A stretch of 64,000 bases of DNA from Liopterus haemorrhoidalis. Taxonomy: Eukaryota; Arthropoda; Insecta; Coleoptera; Dytiscidae. Every line of letters begins with the position of its first letter. Position 1 is the first letter of the stretch. The position numbers were made by a program, and so were the translations under genes. The DNA is taken from the NCBI GenBank assembly GCA_963971575.1, contig OZ020611.1:1178001-1242000 (forward strand). Direction: 5' to 3'. The notes beneath the pieces were generated by a model, which saw only the letters and a program-made list of their open reading frames with translations, was not told the DNA's origin and ran no database searches. Below are positions 20,264-31,226 of the stretch, piece by piece.

Positions 20264-21319
20264 TCGGTAAAAATTGTAGCCAAACGGCTAAACCTAGAGA
20301 GTTGAAAATTGGCATGCTTGTACAACTTTTTGACCCGCACATAGGAAAAATACTAAAACATCTAAAAAACATATCCCCCTAAAAATATAAACAAATATGT
20401 GCTCATCGAAAAAAAAAATATTTTTTTAAAATTCTGAGTAGGATATCAAATGAAAGCCCTTAGTACGTGGATTAACGATCAAAATTTTATTTTTGCAAAA
20501 TAAATTATTTTGAGACGATTTTTGCCAAAATTGTGCAAAAAAATTTTTGTCCCACACCCTGTAGCCCAGATGGTTTAAACTAAAAATCTGAAAAAATTCT
20601 AAGTATTGTATAATGGTGTGAACCGGAATAGTACAACAGGAATTTTTGAACAGATTATGTTTTCGGAAAATAACGCATTTTTTGTGTTTTTTGGTTGACG
20701 ATACATACATGTTATACTCTTATAACACACTAAGTTGATAAGCGTTTGGTGGTCTAGTGACTCAGTTGCTCGACAACCACACAGGATCGTTATTCACTAC
20801 ACAGGTTCGTTCCTGGCTTGTGGAGTCAATTTTATTTATTTTTTTTTTCATATTTATTATGTTTAAATTAATTTGTTAAAATTCTAGTTATATTTTAGCA
20901 CATTTTGAATTTAATTTTCAAGAGCGTAAATTTAATAACCAATTGGAATTATATTTTCATTCTGTGTCATTTTACGAAGCCAGAGGGGCGGAGCGTTTGA
21001 TTTAAGACAACCAATGAAAGCCATAGGCCCAATTTTCAAAATCTTAATGAACCTTGTTATATAAAAAAAATACTGCACTTATTTAGAAACCTAAATAATG
21101 ATATTCGGTATTCGAATTAAAATTAACAAAAAAATATTTTAACATAAAATTTGTTTTTAAAGCTCTGAGATTAACAGACGATAAATTATTTTAAAAAGAT
21201 CGTTCATTTTGCCGTGGTTACTACAAAGCAAAATTTGTCCTACACACTCAGCATGCCGTCTTCACTTATTATATACCTGCGAAACCCTGCAATGTGTGAA
21301 AATTCACACTTCACATCAA
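20147..21319 (+). mobile_element. HINE-A copy 3, complete with known empty site
   Basis: Because it interrupts a mariner whose uninterrupted sequence is known (AATGATTTTTTT-ATTGGGGA), both ends are fixed: start AGGGTTTTGTAGGTATGACC, end GTGTGAAAATTCACAC plus TTCACATCAA. The target is a T run. Subterminal repeat AGGGTTTTGTAGGTAT at the start pairs with ATACCTGCGAAACCCT at 21276. (GTCT)n is at 20192-20263 and the tRNA-like module at 20737-20822. Length 1173 bp. Confidence 0.92.
20737..20822 (+). ncRNA. tRNA-like module inside HINE-A copy 3
   Basis: AGCGTTTGGTGGTCTAGTGA gives an A box (TGGTCTAGTGA) and CAGGTTCGTTCCTGG a B box. The middle is longer than in a normal tRNA and differs from every other copy. 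Confidence 0.55.
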
Positions 21320-21706
21320 TTTTTTTTATTGGGGATATTTAAAGGCCAAAGTATATAATGGAGAACTTAGGGATGTTGCTGAACTGCAAGACATAATTGT
21401 TCAAGCATCCAACAATATACCTCAAGAGCAATTGCTGAATGTTTTGAATCATTTTTATGATCGCTTAACATTTTGTATGCAAGTAAACGGAGAAACTTTT
21501 GAACATTTATTATAAGTTTTTATTAATTATTTATTTATTTATTATTATTATTTTTTTTAATTGTATTTTTAATAAAATATTTTGATTTTTCCAGTAAATA
21601 TGGTTTTTTCTATGTTGCAAATGAAAATGAACACGATTTATATTGCTGTCAAAAACTGTATCCATGGTAAAGATATAGTACATGTTGCATTAAAAAATAA
21701 ATTCAC

Positions 21707-22084
21707 ATTCAAAATATTGTGTGTAGTTATTTATATAACCACGTTCTGCTACAATAGTATTTAATAAGTCTAAGAAGCCAACATAATACTGGATGTTTAA
21801 GAATATTTATTCTAAAATCACATCAAAATCATTTGATGTGTTAATTAATAATTTTACTAAGAGTCTTCATTTAATTTTTTAAACAAAATGATTTGCCAAA
21901 ATTCCAGCGTTTTTTCTGCATTTGCTTCGTATTCAATTCTTCATTATATCAATAAGTAATATATTGACAGACTTAATTTTTGTTTCAATTTCAGAAACGT
22001 ATTTCTCACTATTAACAATGTGTTATTTGATTTATAAGTATTTCATTATTATAAATGATTTATTCCTCTTTGATAACTTAAAAA
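21707..22084. other. AT-rich intronic DNA, no gene seen
   Basis: Contains words also found near other HINE copies (CCAACATAATACTGGATGTT at about 21779, inverted). Nothing else is recognisable. Confidence 0.5.
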
Positions 22085-22790
22085 CAAAAGGTTGAATCAC
22101 ATTCCTCTCGTACGTTTTCGATTCACATCAATGTACATTACCTATATTTTTTTCAGACTTTTAGTCACACCCATTTATTTGCCCGAACAAGAACTTTTTT
22201 AACACACTTTTGGCTAAAATCGTGTAATAAAAACGAAAAAATAAATTATTTTTTTTATTTTCGACACAAAAAAATCAACTTTTTTCGAAAAACTAATCAA
22301 ACTATATAGGTTGGAATACAAAAGTTTTTACACATTTTTGGCAAAAATCCCATAAAAAAATGATTTTTCAAAAATAAAAATTTGTTGATCCACACAATAA
22401 GAGGTTTCATTTGGTACGCCACTCAAAATTTTAAATAATTTATTTTTTTATTAAATATATAATTGTTTATATTTATCTCGGGATGTGTTTTTTAGAACTC
22501 TCAGTATATTTCCTATATGTGGTTCAAAGAGTTGTATAAGCATGCTAAATTTCAACTTTCTATATTAAGACGTTTGGCTATTTCTACCGTACAGACAGAC
22601 ACATGAGTGAAGTTATAAGGTTTTTTGAGGGTCATACCTACAAAACCCTAAAAAGCTCATCAAAAAATTATTGATTTTAATATGATAAAAGTTATATATA
22701 TATTGTCCTATAGACATCCAGCATTCTGTTGATTTCTAACATTTATTAAATACCTACAAACCCTGAAATGTATGAATAATCACACTTCAC
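22085..22790 (-). repeat. Old, degenerate HINE-A copy and flanking relative
   Basis: CACATCAATGTACATTACC, AGAGTTGTATAAGCATGC and GGTCATACCTACAAAACCCT (ending ~22655) match HINE-A at many scattered positions. The GTCT tract is reduced to CAGACAGACA. 22660-22790 repeats the CATCCAGCATTCTGTTG relative. No tRNA module is detectable. Confidence 0.65.
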
Positions 22791-23165
22791 ATAATTATTT
22801 TATTTTGTTGCAATATTTACTAAAATTTAAGGCTATATTGATTTTGCATAACAATATAGCCTTCACATTGATTTTTGTTAGAGTGGAACTTTCGCAATAT
22901 ATATATATATATATCTTGTTAATAAATTTATTAGACAATTTATTAGCAGGTGGAACTCTCGATCCTTAAATATACAATTTTTTTATGTTAAATTTCATGT
23001 TCAATTTATATATTTTCATGTATTTATTATTAAGTCTGTTTTGTGGTAGACAACATTTAGCTGACAAGTTTATTGAAATCAATTTAAATTTAAATAGAAA
23101 TATCTAAAGATTGCATGTTTTGCATGTAATTGCCTAATGCAGCCTTATTTGAATATTTCTGAATT

Positions 23166-23290
23166 ATGAAATATTATTTTCGCGTGCTCCTGCTGGCTGC
23201 TTGCTGCCTGCTGTCTCATACCTCGTGTCCCCGTAACACAGACATGTACGGTGGCATGTCAGGCCTCCAGCAGAATCAAGACATCGTTTT
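23166..23290 (+). CDS. Possible first exon with signal peptide, unidentified
   Basis: ATG 23166 opens MKYYFRVLLLAACCLLSHTSC, a convincing secretory signal sequence, then PRNTDMYGGMSGLQQNQDIV. The stretch is clearly GC-richer than its surroundings. Reading continues to a stop at 23373, but composition returns to AT-rich after ~23290, where an exon would be expected to end; the best GT there (ATC|GTTTTA) is weak. It would be a plus-strand gene nested in Flattop intron 1. No family recognised. Confidence 0.35.
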
Positions 23291-23574
23291 AATAGTTTTA
23301 TGGTTTGTTTTTTGTTTTAATTTAACAAGATATGATCACGTAAATAATAACTATTTTTATACAAAAAGTATTTGAAATTTTCCATTCGTCTAAAAATAAG
23401 AAAACTATTAAGTCTCATTTACATTTAGATACAAGTATGAGGACTTGTATGAGATAAAAGTTAAATTGACTTCGCGATACATCACCTCATACATGAGCTC
23501 ATACAATTTGTATAATTGTCAAATCCATTGACATTTGCTCATTCTTTCTGTATGAGCAGACTTTTCCATATACT

Positions 23575-24489
23575 CAGTGTTGTAATAGATACATTTGAAA
23601 ATATATCTAGATACAGATACAGATACTTGAGGAAAAATGTATCTAGATGCAGATACAGATACAAATTTTAAAAAGTATCTAGATACAGATACATTTTTTT
23701 TACAATGTATCTAGATACTTCAAGATACTTTTAAGATACTTTCGGAAAAATGAAAACACCACAAAAAAAAGAAATAACTAGAGCAAGGAATATATTTGTT
23801 CACAATAAAAAATAAGTTATGCTCTATTATTACTCTTAAAATAAACACAAATAGCCTTTGAAGCTGTGTGTCAGAAATATTAACTAACTATATACCTATG
23901 TAATCTTTAAAAAAATCACTTTTTTATTCCAATTTCAGCGGATATCTCGAACATTTTTTGTTCGCTAATAAATTACTGATTATTAAATGAGTATTTAGGA
24001 TGACAAAAATAAAACAACAATTTTATTTATTATATTTTTCTTTATTTAATTCACATTTATAAAATTAATTCTTATTCTTAGATTAGATAATTACTTAATG
24101 GTTGTTTTATTTAACCGTTGTTAATAAAATTATTTAATTTTTTTTTTTATTTATTATTTTTTTAAAATTTATTCAGAGCTGGAAATACAATTACACTTTA
24201 TTAAAATTTTATAGATAAAAATAAATTAAATAAATAAATAAATTATAAGTTTAAGAATTATGATAAAATACAAGTTCTATATATAATTAATTAAATTTTG
24301 GAAAACATACTTTTATTTTTTTCCTTTTTTTTTTAATAAAAAATAAAAAAAAAAAGACCTTGAAAAAGATAAAATAGGAAAGTATCTGAAAAAAGTACCT
24401 GAAATACAGATACTTAGATACTGATTTAAATATCTAGATACAGATACAGATACATATTTTAAAATGTACCTAGATACATTACAACACTG
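23575..24489. mobile_element. hAT-type nonautonomous element, 915 bp
   Basis: Starts CAGTGTTGTAATAGATAC and ends with the inverse; a perfect 8-bp duplication CATATACT flanks it (23567-23574, 24490-24497). Both ends are built of GATACAGATACA / TATCTAGATAC words, making long degenerate inverted repeats. The centre is AT-rich without coding content. Confidence 0.93.
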
Positions 24490-24757
24490 CATATACTTGA
24501 CTTGTATGAGCTGACAACCTGCTGGAAAGTTAGGTTATGTTTTAAAAGATATCTCACATTTGATTATTTTCAATAGTATTTTTTTTTTTTTGATAAAATT
24601 CTGTTATTAATTGAGAAAATCATAGCCAGTAATATCTGGGATGTAAAGTCGAAGGAGTATAAAGATTTTAACAAAAGAAAAGATATTTATGATAACATTT
24701 CTGAGGAGTAAAGTTGCATGACTAAAGATGTATAGACTAAATGACATAACATAAAAG

Positions 24758-25120
24758 TCAGTATAGTCGAGAGCTATCTAAAGTAGAAATCCTAGGTGCG
24801 TACATCAGTGATGCAAATGAGTCACCAGTTGCCAAGAACCGCAATGTAACAGCCAGTTGATCTGCAGGTGATATAGCTTCTCGAAATCTTTTATCACTTT
24901 TAGTAATTAATGAAGCCACCAACGTGAGTATTCTTTCAAAATCAGCGACACTCATTCTAACATAATTTCTGAAGCATGAACCATCTTCTAAAGTCAGTTC
25001 ATTAATCAACATTGAGTAGGCCCCATGGGTTTCTCGTCGAGATAAAAAATATCGCTGCCACCATCTACGCTTTCTTTTTCGTGATTTTGACAGAAGTAAT
25101 GCACATGTACTTAAATACAA
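24758..25120 (-). pseudogene. PIF/Harbinger transposase (HARBI1-like) N-terminal fragment
   Basis: The minus-strand frame includes RRWWQRYFLSRRETHGAYS, FRNYVRMSVADFERIL and AISPADQLAVTLRFLATGDS, the standard N-terminal half of Harbinger DDE nucleases and HARBI1/ALP1-like proteins. It stops after ~120 residues, before the catalytic DDE core. HINE-A copy 4 begins right beside its 5' end. Confidence 0.9.
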
Positions 25121-25545
25121 AAAATTGATGTGAAGTGTGAATTTTCACACATTTCTGGGTTTTGCAGGTATTTAGTAACTGAACGATGATTATTTGGGAT
25201 GCCAAAATAAATTTTATGTCAAAATATTTTTTTATGAATTTTAATTCGAATGCCTAATACCATTATTTAAGTTTCTAAATATATGCAGTATTTTTTTTAT
25301 ATAGCAAAGTTCATTAAGATTTTGAAAATTGCACCTATGGCTTCCATTGGTTGCTTACATCATAAGTCCCGTCCTTTGATTTCGTCAAACAGAATTAAAT
25401 TATAATTTCAACACTTACCACTGGTTATTAAATTTACGCTTTTAAAAATTAAATGCAACATTTACCAAATATAACTAGAATTTTAACAAAATAATTTAAA
25501 CAAAATAAAAATGCAAAAAAAAAAACAAAAAATAAAATCAACAGG

Positions 25546-25622
25546 ATTCGAACCCTAGTTTGCAAGTTTCTTATATTATTAAGCGTACGACAAATCCAAC
25601 CACGCCACGAGAGCTACTGTTT
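25546..25622 (-). ncRNA. tRNA-like module inside HINE-A copy 4
   Basis: Minus strand: AGCTCTCGTGGCGTGGTTGG with A box TGGCGTGGTTGG, and GGTTCGAATCC (25554-25544), a perfect B-box consensus. The same module, slightly diverged, is in copy 8 (44666-44745). Confidence 0.7.
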
Positions 25623-26096
25623 AGATATGTTACACAACGTGTTAAATACTTAATATATTTTAGTTAAAAACACAAAATATGCGTTATTTTCCGAAAACAT
25701 AATCTGATCAAAGATTCCTGTTGTACTATTCCGGTTCACACCAATGTACATTACTTAGAATTTTTTTAGATTTTTAGTTTAAACCACCTGGGCTACAGGG
25801 TATGGGACAAAAATTTTTTTGCACAATTTTGGCAAAAATCGCTTCAAAATAATTTATTTTGCAAAAATAAAATTTTGATCGTTAATCCACGTACCAAGGG
25901 CTTTCATTTGATACCCTACTCATAATTTAAAAAAAATATTTTTTTTTTTTTCGTTGAGCACATATTTGTTTATATTTTTAGAGGGATATATTTTTTAGAT
26001 GTTTTAGTATTTTTCCTATGTGCGGGTCAAAGAGTTATATAAGCATGCCAAATTTCAACTCTCTAGGTTTAGCCGTTTGGCTACAATTTTTACCGA

Positions 26097-26202
<106 letters not shown>

Positions 26203-26577
26203 GACAAAATGACGGTATAAGGGTTTTTTGGTCATACCTACAAAACCCTAAAAACTCTCCTCGTCATCACTAGACATATTTTGCGAGTGTATGCGTGTAT
26301 GCAAATGTAAATAGAGCACAAAAATGACATGATTTTCGACTTGTATATTGACATGTGTATGTTGACTTGTATGATCATACTTGTATGAGCTCATACTTGT
26401 ATCTCATACAAGTTCTCATACTTGTATCTAAATGTAAATGAGCCTTAACACGTGTGAAGATTCACTCTTCAAATGAATTTAATATTAGTCTCACACTTTA
26501 AATCTACCCTATGTATCATTTCCTATAAACTTAATTGAATAAAACGTAACAAATTATCAGATGCAATAACGAGATTC

Positions 26578-26880
26578 AAACCTTCTACTCAATTACATGT
26601 GTCGCACGCTCCACCACTCGACCACCGGGACCGATCAGGCCCTCTCCTAATGCACTCATCGTATGCACGGAGGGGGGTGGGGTACCGTGAAATTGATGAC
26701 GGGGTGAGTAGATAACAATTACACCCCTGTTGGACACGGGGTTAGAGACATACCCCTCTGTCGCCGGCGGATTCAATAGAGAGGGCAGGTTGTAATGACA
26801 CCGAGATAATCCCGGTAATTTATCAAGTGGGCTTTGTGACTTCTGTTCACTTCTGTCTCTCTGTTTGTACATGTGTTCTT
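26578..26880 (-). mobile_element. Possible tRNA-headed SINE-like unit
   Basis: On the minus strand CGGTGGTCGAGTGGTGGAGC resembles a tRNA D-arm/A box and GAAGGTTTGAATCTCG a B box (~26580). The 200 bp upstream are GC-rich with CGGGATTATCTCGG. The order (tRNA part at the 3' side) is unusual for a SINE, so the GC-rich part may be independent. Confidence 0.35.
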
Positions 26881-27248
26881 GGGATTACAATTAAGGATTT
26901 AAAAAATGTATTTACATTTACTAATAGTGGGCAAATATTACCATTTAAAAAAAACAAACAAATAAAAATAAAAACAGTAAGATATACAGGGTGTAACTGA
27001 AATGCTTAGTCAAACTTCAGTGGTGTGTTCTACGGAATAAAACAGTAAAAAAAGTTCTTAAAAACGTATGTACGGAAATAATTTTTAAAAAGTTACAGCA
27101 ATTTTAGATTTTAATTTTAGGTAATACTATTCTTATTAAAATTTCGATTCCCAAAATTTATTTTTGCTACAACTGTTAATACACCTGTACAATTGTACAA
27201 TATTTCACTGGTTTAAACCAACAGTCAGACCAATTCTGTAACTCAGTT
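26881..27248. other. AT-rich DNA with an ACAGGGTGT element end
   Basis: TATACAGGGTGTAACTGAAA at about 26981 looks like one inverted-repeat end of a Tc1/mariner-type element; the other end was not found. Confidence 0.3.
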
Positions 27249-27259
27249 ACTATGCTAAT

Positions 27260-27452
27260 TATTTTTTTTTTCTTTTTTTTCCTCTTTTTTTTCTTCTTGT
27301 ATAAAAAAAAATAATGTAAAATGTAAATTGTATTGGATGTTATTGTTATGTATTTTTGGATTGATTGTTTTATTTTTTATTTTATTTTTATTTTTTTGTA
27401 AATGTTAACGCCCTGAACGCCGCAAGGTCTAGGGGAATAAAGAATAAAGAAT
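27260..27452 (+). mobile_element. 3' end of a non-LTR retrotransposon with 11-bp duplication
   Basis: ACTATGCTAAT flanks it at 27249-27259 and 27453-27463. The 193-bp insert is a T-rich untranslated region ending ACGCCGCAAGGTCTAGGGGA and an AATAAAG repeat tail. Severe 5' truncation, no coding sequence left. Confidence 0.85.
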
Positions 27453-27606
27453 ACTATGCTAATAGTAACTCAATTTGTCACTATGAGCAAGGTCAATTAC
27501 TATCATGAATGAAAGTCATTATACTTTTTATAATATTTTATCTTGTAGTAACGTTATTACATATTAACTTTTTACAGAATTGATATGAGTATCTCAAAAA
27601 CTAAAA

Positions 27607-27779
27607 AGTTGATTTGAAGTGTGAATTTTCACACATTTCAGGGTTTCGCAGGTATTTAGTAAGTGAATAATGATTATTTGGGATGCCAAAACAAATTTTA
27701 TGTTAAAATATTTTTTTTTTGTTAATTTTAATTCGAATGCGTAATACCATTACTTAGGTTTCTAAATACGTGCAGTATT

Positions 27780-27847
<68 letters not shown>

Positions 27848-28335
27848 CAAGGTTCATTAAGATTTTGAAAATTGCGCCTATGGCTTCCATTATTTGTTTT
27901 AAATCACAACCCCACCCCTCTGATTTCGTGTATTCAATTTCAACAATTTCCACTGGTTATTAAATTTATGCTTTTAAAAATTAAATGCAACATTTGTCAA
28001 ATATAACTAGAATTTTAAAATAATAATTTAAACAAATTAAAAATGCAAAAAAAAAACAAAAAATAAAATTGCCTTGAGAGCGGAGCGAACTTAAGTTTGC
28101 AAATTAAAAGACGAGCATGCTAGCATTACACTATCAAAGCATGCCGGTTCTCCGTCTTAGATAAGCTGTTAAATATTTTACGTGGTCAAGCAAAAAACAC
28201 AAAAATGCGTCATTTTTCGAAAACATACTCTGATCTAAAATTCCTGTTGTACTATTCCGGTTCGCACAAATGTACATTACTTAGAATTTTTTCAGATTTT
28301 TAGTTTAAACCATCTGGGCTACAGGGTGTGGGACC
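27607..28335 (-). mobile_element. HINE-A copy 5, partial
   Basis: Starts TTGATTTGAAGTGTGAATTT with hairpin and subterminal repeat. It contains a (TA)n tract at 27785-27845 in place of the poly-T found in other copies, and a decayed tRNA-like module at 28072-28150. It breaks at ACAGGGTGTGGGAC, where another repeat (28336-28554, with two C9 runs) begins. Confidence 0.8.
28072..28150 (-). ncRNA. Decayed tRNA-like module in HINE-A copy 5
   Basis: The position and the flanking TTTGCAAACTTAAG words match the module of copy 7. The B box has decayed to AGTTCGCTCC and the A box to TGATAGTGTAATGC. Confidence 0.45.
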
Positions 28336-28679
28336 AAGGGTCCGGACCCCCCCCCACCGTACCGTGAAAAGTGAGGACCTTTTTGCTCTTTTTACTTGAA
28401 ATTTAGAAGTGAGGACCTTTTTTTTGCTCTTCACTTAAAATTTAGAAGGGAGGAAATTGAAAAAATCAAATTGAAATTTTGCCTTGCGTTTATAAAAATT
28501 ATGTATAATTGGACCCCCCCCCAAGCCAAAAATCTGTGTGCGCCCTTGAAGCATGATGTTTAAGATATAAATAATTTCCAAACTAATATGACTTTCTATT
28601 AACGGTACATAAGTGCAAGTTGTTCTCAAAACATAAACTTACAAATTAAGTTGAAAACACAGAAGTTCCTAGCACTTTC

Positions 28680-28985
28680 TGTTTCACTATGTATCGTGGC
28701 GCGTGTCGTTGGACGTGCCGCGAACCCACGAGAACAATAGGACGCTGAGCGTCGCGCTGTTATGTAGGCGGCCGACGCAACCCTTCTGATTGATTAAGCG
28801 TAGCGACGGTGACAGCGCGCATTCAACTCTTTGATCAGAGCACAGTGCAGCGCCTTTCATATGTCACATGACCTGAGGTTCGCCAACAACAGACGTGCGC
28901 GCTGATGGCTCTTTCAACAATTATAACTATTCTTTCTGTGTGGTTTGTGGGAATTATTTTCAAGGGGGTGTCATTTAAATGCGGT
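28680..28985. other. GC-rich island, unassigned
   Basis: 28689-28870 is dense in CpG (GACGCTGAGCGTCGCGCTG). I see no convincing reading frame, tRNA or repeat partner in the window. It could be regulatory DNA or the end of an element absent elsewhere here. Confidence 0.35.
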
Positions 28986-29104
28986 TTTCACAACTGTAAT
29001 CATTTATGACATATCTTTAGCAGTGGCGGCTCCTCATGAAGAGCCAAGGAGCTATGGCCCTACCATTGACCAACAACAGAGAATATTAGTCAAAATCCTG
29101 TTAA

Positions 29105-29186
29105 GTTTCTAGGAGTAACCATTGGTATAAATCTTAGTTGGGAAAAACATGCGGAAACAACAGCGGAAAAATTATGCAAGGCATAA
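29105..29186 (+). pseudogene. Non-LTR reverse transcriptase fragment
   Basis: The frame encodes VKFLGVTIGINLSWEKHAE, matching the conserved F-LG-x-x-x-D/N-x-x-L-x-W-x-x-H motif C-terminal to non-LTR RT domains. A hAT-like terminus (CAGTGGCGGCTCC) lies just upstream at ~29022. It is cut off by the insertion at 29187. Confidence 0.7.
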
Positions 29187-29594
29187 TAATAATAATATTT
29201 ATTAAAATGTAATATACATTCTGTCAAAAAATATAGATATGAAATTTAATACATAATTATTTAATAGGTACATTTAATTATATTAAATTTAGTTCATAGT
29301 AGAGGTTTCACGCTGAATCAAAGCTGAAGTTAAGAAAATCTTCTTTATTGTAAAAAGATATTTCCAGTAAAAACTTCTTTAATATTTTCTTGAATCTACG
29401 TAACGGCAGGTTAATCCATTCTTTTGGTAGTTTATTGAGAAATTTGACTCCGTAATTATATTTTGCAATTGTCCTTAGCCTGTAACGATCCATTTCAAAA
29501 TCTGTTTTGGCTCTTGTATTGTAATTATGGATGTTAGTTCTTCTTAAAAGTTCGTTTTTTGTTTGGCAGAAGTAAGTTTTTGCGCCATAATATT
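29187..29594 (-). mobile_element. 5'-truncated non-LTR retrotransposon, minus strand
   Basis: 29594-29308 encodes the RT protein C-terminus (YNYGVKFLNKLPKEWINLPL), stop at 29308-29310; then a 3' untranslated region ending AATAAATATTATTATTAT. The tail is like that of the copy at 18634, implying the same or a related family. Confidence 0.85.
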
Positions 29595-29596
29595 GT

Positions 29597-30095
29597 CAAC
29601 TGACAATAACTGAAGCGCCACTAGTGAGATTTTGAGAAACTGACGGTTGTAGGATAGTCGAGTTTGTGACAAGCATGGGAATATGTTCTTAGAAGTGGAA
29701 AGACCATTTTAGAGTGTGTTCCCGTGTGTTTCAATAAATATCACATGAATTTACCATTGAACCTGTCAAAAATATCCTACCAAAGTCAGCCATGATGTAA
29801 AATGCAGTAGCGCCTCTATCGGTAGTGTCAGATGCCAATTATCAACTGACAATAACTGAAGCGCCTCTAGTGAGATTTTGAGAAACTGACGGTTGTACGA
29901 TAGTCGAGTTTGTGACAAGCATGGGAATATGTTCTTAGAAGTGGAAAGACAGTTAAAGACCATTTTAGAGTGTGTTCCCGTGTGTTTAAATAAATATCAC
30001 ATGAAGATACCATTGAACCTGTCAAAAATATCCTACCAAAGTCAGCCATGATGTGAATGCAGTAGCGCCTCTATCGGTAGTGTCAGATGTCAATA
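29597..30095 (+). repeat. Direct tandem duplication, 246-bp unit, two copies
   Basis: CAACTGACAATAACTGAAGC starts both units (29597, 29843) and AGTAGCGCCTCTATCGGTAG ends both. The copies differ by a few substitutions and a short insertion (GACAGTTAAAGACC). No coding content. Confidence 0.9.
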
Positions 30096-30187
30096 GCTAC
30101 ATGTTATGGTCAGTATTTCGAAATGTTGGAACAGTGGTTTACAGTGAGTAAGGTGTGGTTTACCCTCAATAGATCTTACAGCTTTTT

Positions 30188-31222
30188 ACCGACCGTCAAC
30201 ATATATAAGGGAGGTATTGTGATCATACCGATTTTGACATTTCCAGATTTCGATGGATCTCCACGAATTGAAGTCCCTACATAACTTTTTGACTATTTTT
30301 AGCATGATGTCTGTCGGTCTGTCTGTCCGCCCGTCCGTATGTCTGTCCGTCTGTGTACACGTGCAGAGCAAATTAGGCTGAAAGGATTTTTATGAAACTG
30401 CATATTTAAGCTTTTGACATCAATGACACGAGTTGATCAACTTTTGGTAAAAATCGGTTGACTAGAAATGGGAGTTTACTCGTGTCGATTTTAAGATTTT
30501 TGCGAATATTTAGCAAAAAAAAAAATATTTCGAAAAAGATTATTGAACAAAAGTTGCTATAAATGCAATAACTAATAACTTTTATTTGAGACGTTTTTTG
30601 ATAAAACGAAAAATTTCGACAACTTTTTGTAAAATTTTTTTAAATTTTTCTTGCATTTGCAAGTAAACTTCATATTGTTCGTTGTCATGACAAAATGAGT
30701 TAAATGCATGTTATGACCATACCTGTGGCTGCTTTTGTTTAGCCTTCAAATTAGGTTTTTTTTTTTAATTGTATTATATTTTGGATGTTTTTTGTTTATC
30801 ATTCTTAATTTTTAATAATATTTCAACTGTTTTTAAAACCACTAACCTAACAAAACGTAATTCTGACAGATAACAGAACAAATGTGAAGATAGCCCCAAT
30901 GTAAATTTTACACCGGAAACAAGCTATATCATTGGGTTTTACATCGGGTTGTTCAGAATACGGATGTTTCCAGCGATGTTATATCTGATTTAATAGAGCG
31001 ATGTTATTTTCATTGGTGTTAAGTTAACGGGTGTTATGATGAAAACTTCAGAATACCGCCATAAGTCTCAATTTTTTCATACTTTTATGTAACGTTTCCA
31101 TGGTCATGACAAATAATATCTCTGTTAGAAAATATTAGGCCAAGTTATTTCTACTCTGCTGCTATAATGTATTTTATACGAGTACTTTACGATGGCGGTC
31201 GGTCCTGTGGTGACCACAGCTG
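30188..31222 (+). mobile_element. Helentron-type family Y, copy 2, split
   Basis: Start ACCGACCGTCAACATATATA, GTCY tract at ~30308-30355, core to 30650, then an unrelated ~420-bp insert (30650-31070), then the 3' part with GGCGGTCGGTCCTGTGGTG and CCACAGCTGATTTT. The right side is abutted by an RT fragment. Confidence 0.7.
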
Positions 31223-31226
31223 ATTT

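Larger units (their letters stand above)
19285..21515 (+). pseudogene. DD41D mariner transposase pseudogene, copy B
   Basis: HTH part from ATG 19285 (MYTDEEKLMMVTWYN) to ~19470, then frameshifts. A second open stretch, 19651-20148, carries the first catalytic Asp (FADEATF), HRQNFRYWSRENLHLF, the second Asp (FQHDGVQVHYS) and SPDLAPNDF. HINE-A splits the gene at NDF; the remainder (WGYLKAKVYNGELRDV) is at 21331-21515. Nonfunctional. Confidence 0.9.
18568..21706 (+). mobile_element. DD41D mariner copy B with three nested insertions
   Basis: The left inverted repeat begins at 18568. The element is then interrupted by a truncated non-LTR retrotransposon (18634-19041), a SINE (19122-19262) and a complete HINE-A (20147-21319). 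Removing these leaves a sequence collinear with copies A and C, including the right inverted repeat up to ~21706. The right TA is lost or changed. Confidence 0.9.
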
